16,490 bases of DNA from NCBI GenBank assembly GCA_014377915.1, contig JACMOT010000141.1, positions 1 to 16,490 on the forward strand, written 5' to 3'. Shown here piece by piece: positions 14,869 through 16,490 of this stretch (its first letter is position 1; every line of letters starts with the position of its first letter). A model generated the notes under the pieces. It had not been told where the DNA came from, searched no databases, and saw only the letters and a program-made list of their open reading frames with translations. The translations under genes were made by a program, and so were the position numbers. This DNA is from Tardiphaga sp. Lineage in GTDB: Bacteria > Pseudomonadota > Alphaproteobacteria > Rhizobiales > Xanthobacteraceae.

Positions 14869-16449
14869 ATGTCCGGCATCACACTTACGTCCGCAGTCCG
14901 TCAGAACTTGCTCTCGCTGCAGTCCACCGCATCGCTTCTGTCGGAAACCCAGAACAAGCTCTCGACCGGTAACAAGGTCAATTCCGCGCTCGACAACCCG
15001 ACCAATTTCTTCACCGCGTCGTCGCTGAACTCGCGTTCCAGCGACATCAACAATCTGCTCGATGGTATCGGCAATGGCGTGCAGATCCTGCAGGCCGCCA
15101 ACACCGGCATCACCTCGATCCAGAAGCTGGTCGATTCCGCCAAGTCGATCGCCAACCAGGCGCTGCAGACCACGGTCGGCTACGTCAAGTCGTCGATCAC
15201 CAGCGTTGCCAACGCCACCTCGACCGCGTCGAACCTGCTCGGCACCGCGACCCCGACCACGGCAACCTTCACCGGCTCCGCGGCGACCAACCGCCTCAAC
15301 ACCCCTGCTGCGATCACTGGTGCCACCACGCTTTCCGGCGCTGTCAACAGTGACTCGTTGTCGACCGCCTTCGCCGCCGGCGATACCCTGACCATCAATG
15401 GCCAGACCCTTAGCTTCACGGCATCGGGCGCTTCCGGTGCTAATCAGATCGACATCACCGACACGGTCACCAGCCTGCTCGGCAAGATCAACGGCCTGAC
15501 CGGCGGCACTGGCTCTTCGGTGTCCGGCGGCAAGCTGCTCATCGACACCGGCACCACTTCGGACCTGTCGATCACCAGCTCGAACGCGGGTGCGCTGGCG
15601 GCTCTCGGCCTCGGCACCGGCGTCACCCAGGCGCGTACGCCTGGTGTCCCCGCGCTGCAGGGCAAGACGTTGACGATCGGTGCGACGGGCGGCGGTGCCG
15701 CGACATCGATCACCTTCGGCAGCAGCGCTGGTCAGGTCTCGACGCTGGACGGATTGAACTCGGCGCTCGCGGCGAACAATTTGCAGGCCAGCCTCGACAC
15801 CACCGGCAAGCTGACCATCACCACCACCAACGATGCGGCTTCGTCCAACATCGGCACCGTCGCTGGTACCGCTTCCAGTACGTCGACGATCGGCTTCAAG
15901 GGCCAGAGCGTCGTCAATGCCGTCAAGGATCCGACCTCGCAGGCTACCCGCGCCAGCCTGATCAGCCAGTACAACCAGGTGATCGACCAGATCACCACCA
16001 CGGCGCAGGATTCGTCCTTCAACGGCGTCAACCTGCTCAATGGCGATACTCTGAAGCTGACCTTCAACGAAACCGGTACTTCCAAGCTCAGCATCGCGGG
16101 CGTCAGCTTCGGCCCCGGCGGTCTCGGCCTCTCCAAGCTGACGGCGGGCACCGACTTCACCGACAACGCGGCGGCCAACAAGACCCTGGCAACCCTGACC
16201 ACGGCGGCTACCTCGCTACGCTCGCAGGCCTCGAGCTTCGGTTCGAACCTGTCGGTCGTGGAGATCCGTAAGGACTTCGCGAAGAGCCTGATCAACGTGC
16301 TGCAGACCGGTGCGTCGAACCTGACGCTCGCCGATACCAATGAGGAAGCGGCCAACAGCCAGGCGCTGTCGACCCGCCAGTCGATCGGTGTCTCCGCGCT
16401 GTCGCTCGCCAACACCGCCCAGCAGGGCGTGTTGCAGCTGCTGCGCTAA
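14869..16449 (+). CDS. fliC: Flagellin
   Basis: Flagellin is the filament subunit, exported by the flagellar type III system and therefore without a signal peptide. The product has 526 residues. The N-terminal D0/D1 domain is typical: MSGITLTSAVRQNLLSLQST, LLSETQNKLSTGNKVNSALD, NPTNFFTASSLNSRS. So is the C-terminal one: GASNLTLADTNEEAANSQAL, then STRQSIGVSALSLANTAQQG and VLQLLR. The outer region (about 130-350) is rich in Thr, Ser, Gly and Ala and contains two related Hook_IN-like segments, about 160-255 (DSLSTAFAAGDTLTINGQ) and 258-345 (STLDGLNSALAANNLQ). These exposed Ser/Thr residues are possible acceptors for the neighbouring glycosyltransferase. The ATG is fixed by AGGAAGG 8 nt upstream. 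FlaF/FlbT genes, often next in alphaproteobacteria, would lie beyond the window. Confidence 0.95.
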   Translation: MSGITLTSAVRQNLLSLQSTASLLSETQNKLSTGNKVNSALDNPTNFFTASSLNSRSSDINNLLDGIGNGVQILQAANTGITSIQKLVDSAKSIANQALQTTVGYVKSSITSVANATSTASNLLGTATPTTATFTGSAATNRLNTPAAITGATTLSGAVNSDSLSTAFAAGDTLTINGQTLSFTASGASGANQIDITDTVTSLLGKINGLTGGTGSSVSGGKLLIDTGTTSDLSITSSNAGALAALGLGTGVTQARTPGVPALQGKTLTIGATGGGAATSITFGSSAGQVSTLDGLNSALAANNLQASLDTTGKLTITTTNDAASSNIGTVAGTASSTSTIGFKGQSVVNAVKDPTSQATRASLISQYNQVIDQITTTAQDSSFNGVNLLNGDTLKLTFNETGTSKLSIAGVSFGPGGLGLSKLTAGTDFTDNAAANKTLATLTTAATSLRSQASSFGSNLSVVEIRKDFAKSLINVLQTGASNLTLADTNEEAANSQALSTRQSIGVSALSLANTAQQGVLQLLR

Positions 16450-16470
16450 ACCTCGGCAGACTGAACGAAA

Positions 16471-16490
16471 CGAAGGCGGCGGGGGAAACC
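16471..16490 (+). terminator. Probable flagellin terminator, cut by the window edge
   Basis: GGCGGCGGGG-GAAA-CC ends the window 41 bases after the flagellin stop. It looks like the 5' arm, GAAA tetraloop and first bases of the 3' arm of a GC-rich hairpin, the same design as the terminator at 37-67. The rest is not visible, so this is a partial call. Confidence 0.4.

Overview
The window reads as a chromosomal segment of a high-GC alphaproteobacterium, most likely of the Bradyrhizobium/Rhodopseudomonas group (Nitrobacteraceae). This rests on overall codon use, the style of the flagellar proteins, a sigma-54 promoter ahead of the hook gene, and a GT41 glycosyltransferase beside the flagellin gene. 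The genus call is an inference.

Left part (1-3012), ordinary accessory and housekeeping genes. A perfect GAAA-loop terminator at 37-67 closes a transcript whose gene lies outside the window. Next comes a RelE/HigB-type toxin-antitoxin pair. The toxin frame is cut by one in-frame TAG at a position where homologues, as I recall them, carry tryptophan. The XRE-type antitoxin is intact and overlaps the toxin frame by 44 nt. Two unknown membrane proteins follow, divergently transcribed, then a minus-strand pair: a SixA-type histidine phosphatase and a universal stress protein.

Middle part (3135-5245). A DAO-family FAD oxidoreductase is followed by an exported (Tat-like signal) MsrB methionine sulfoxide reductase, closed by a strong intrinsic terminator.

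Flagellar part (5248-16490). A textbook sigma-54 -24/-12 promoter, preceded by a perfect 7-bp inverted repeat, drives flgE-flgK-flgL (hook, then the two hook-filament junction proteins). Facing flgL is a minus-strand gene for a TPR/GT41 O-linked glycosyltransferase. It is separated from the divergent flagellin gene by 1.3 kb that is probably non-coding. Together these genes would build the hook, the junction and the filament, and the glycosyltransferase is a good candidate for modifying the flagellin.

The most unusual structure is in that 1.3 kb. There are three tandem copies of a unit with an exact 327-bp period (left edges at 13569, 13896 and 14223) and a decayed fourth copy. All copies contain a short motif, GAAGTGTAGTT. 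A close variant of this motif sits immediately ahead of the flagellin ribosome binding site. The repeats may be duplicated flagellin leader or control regions, or remnants of a former tandem flagellin array.
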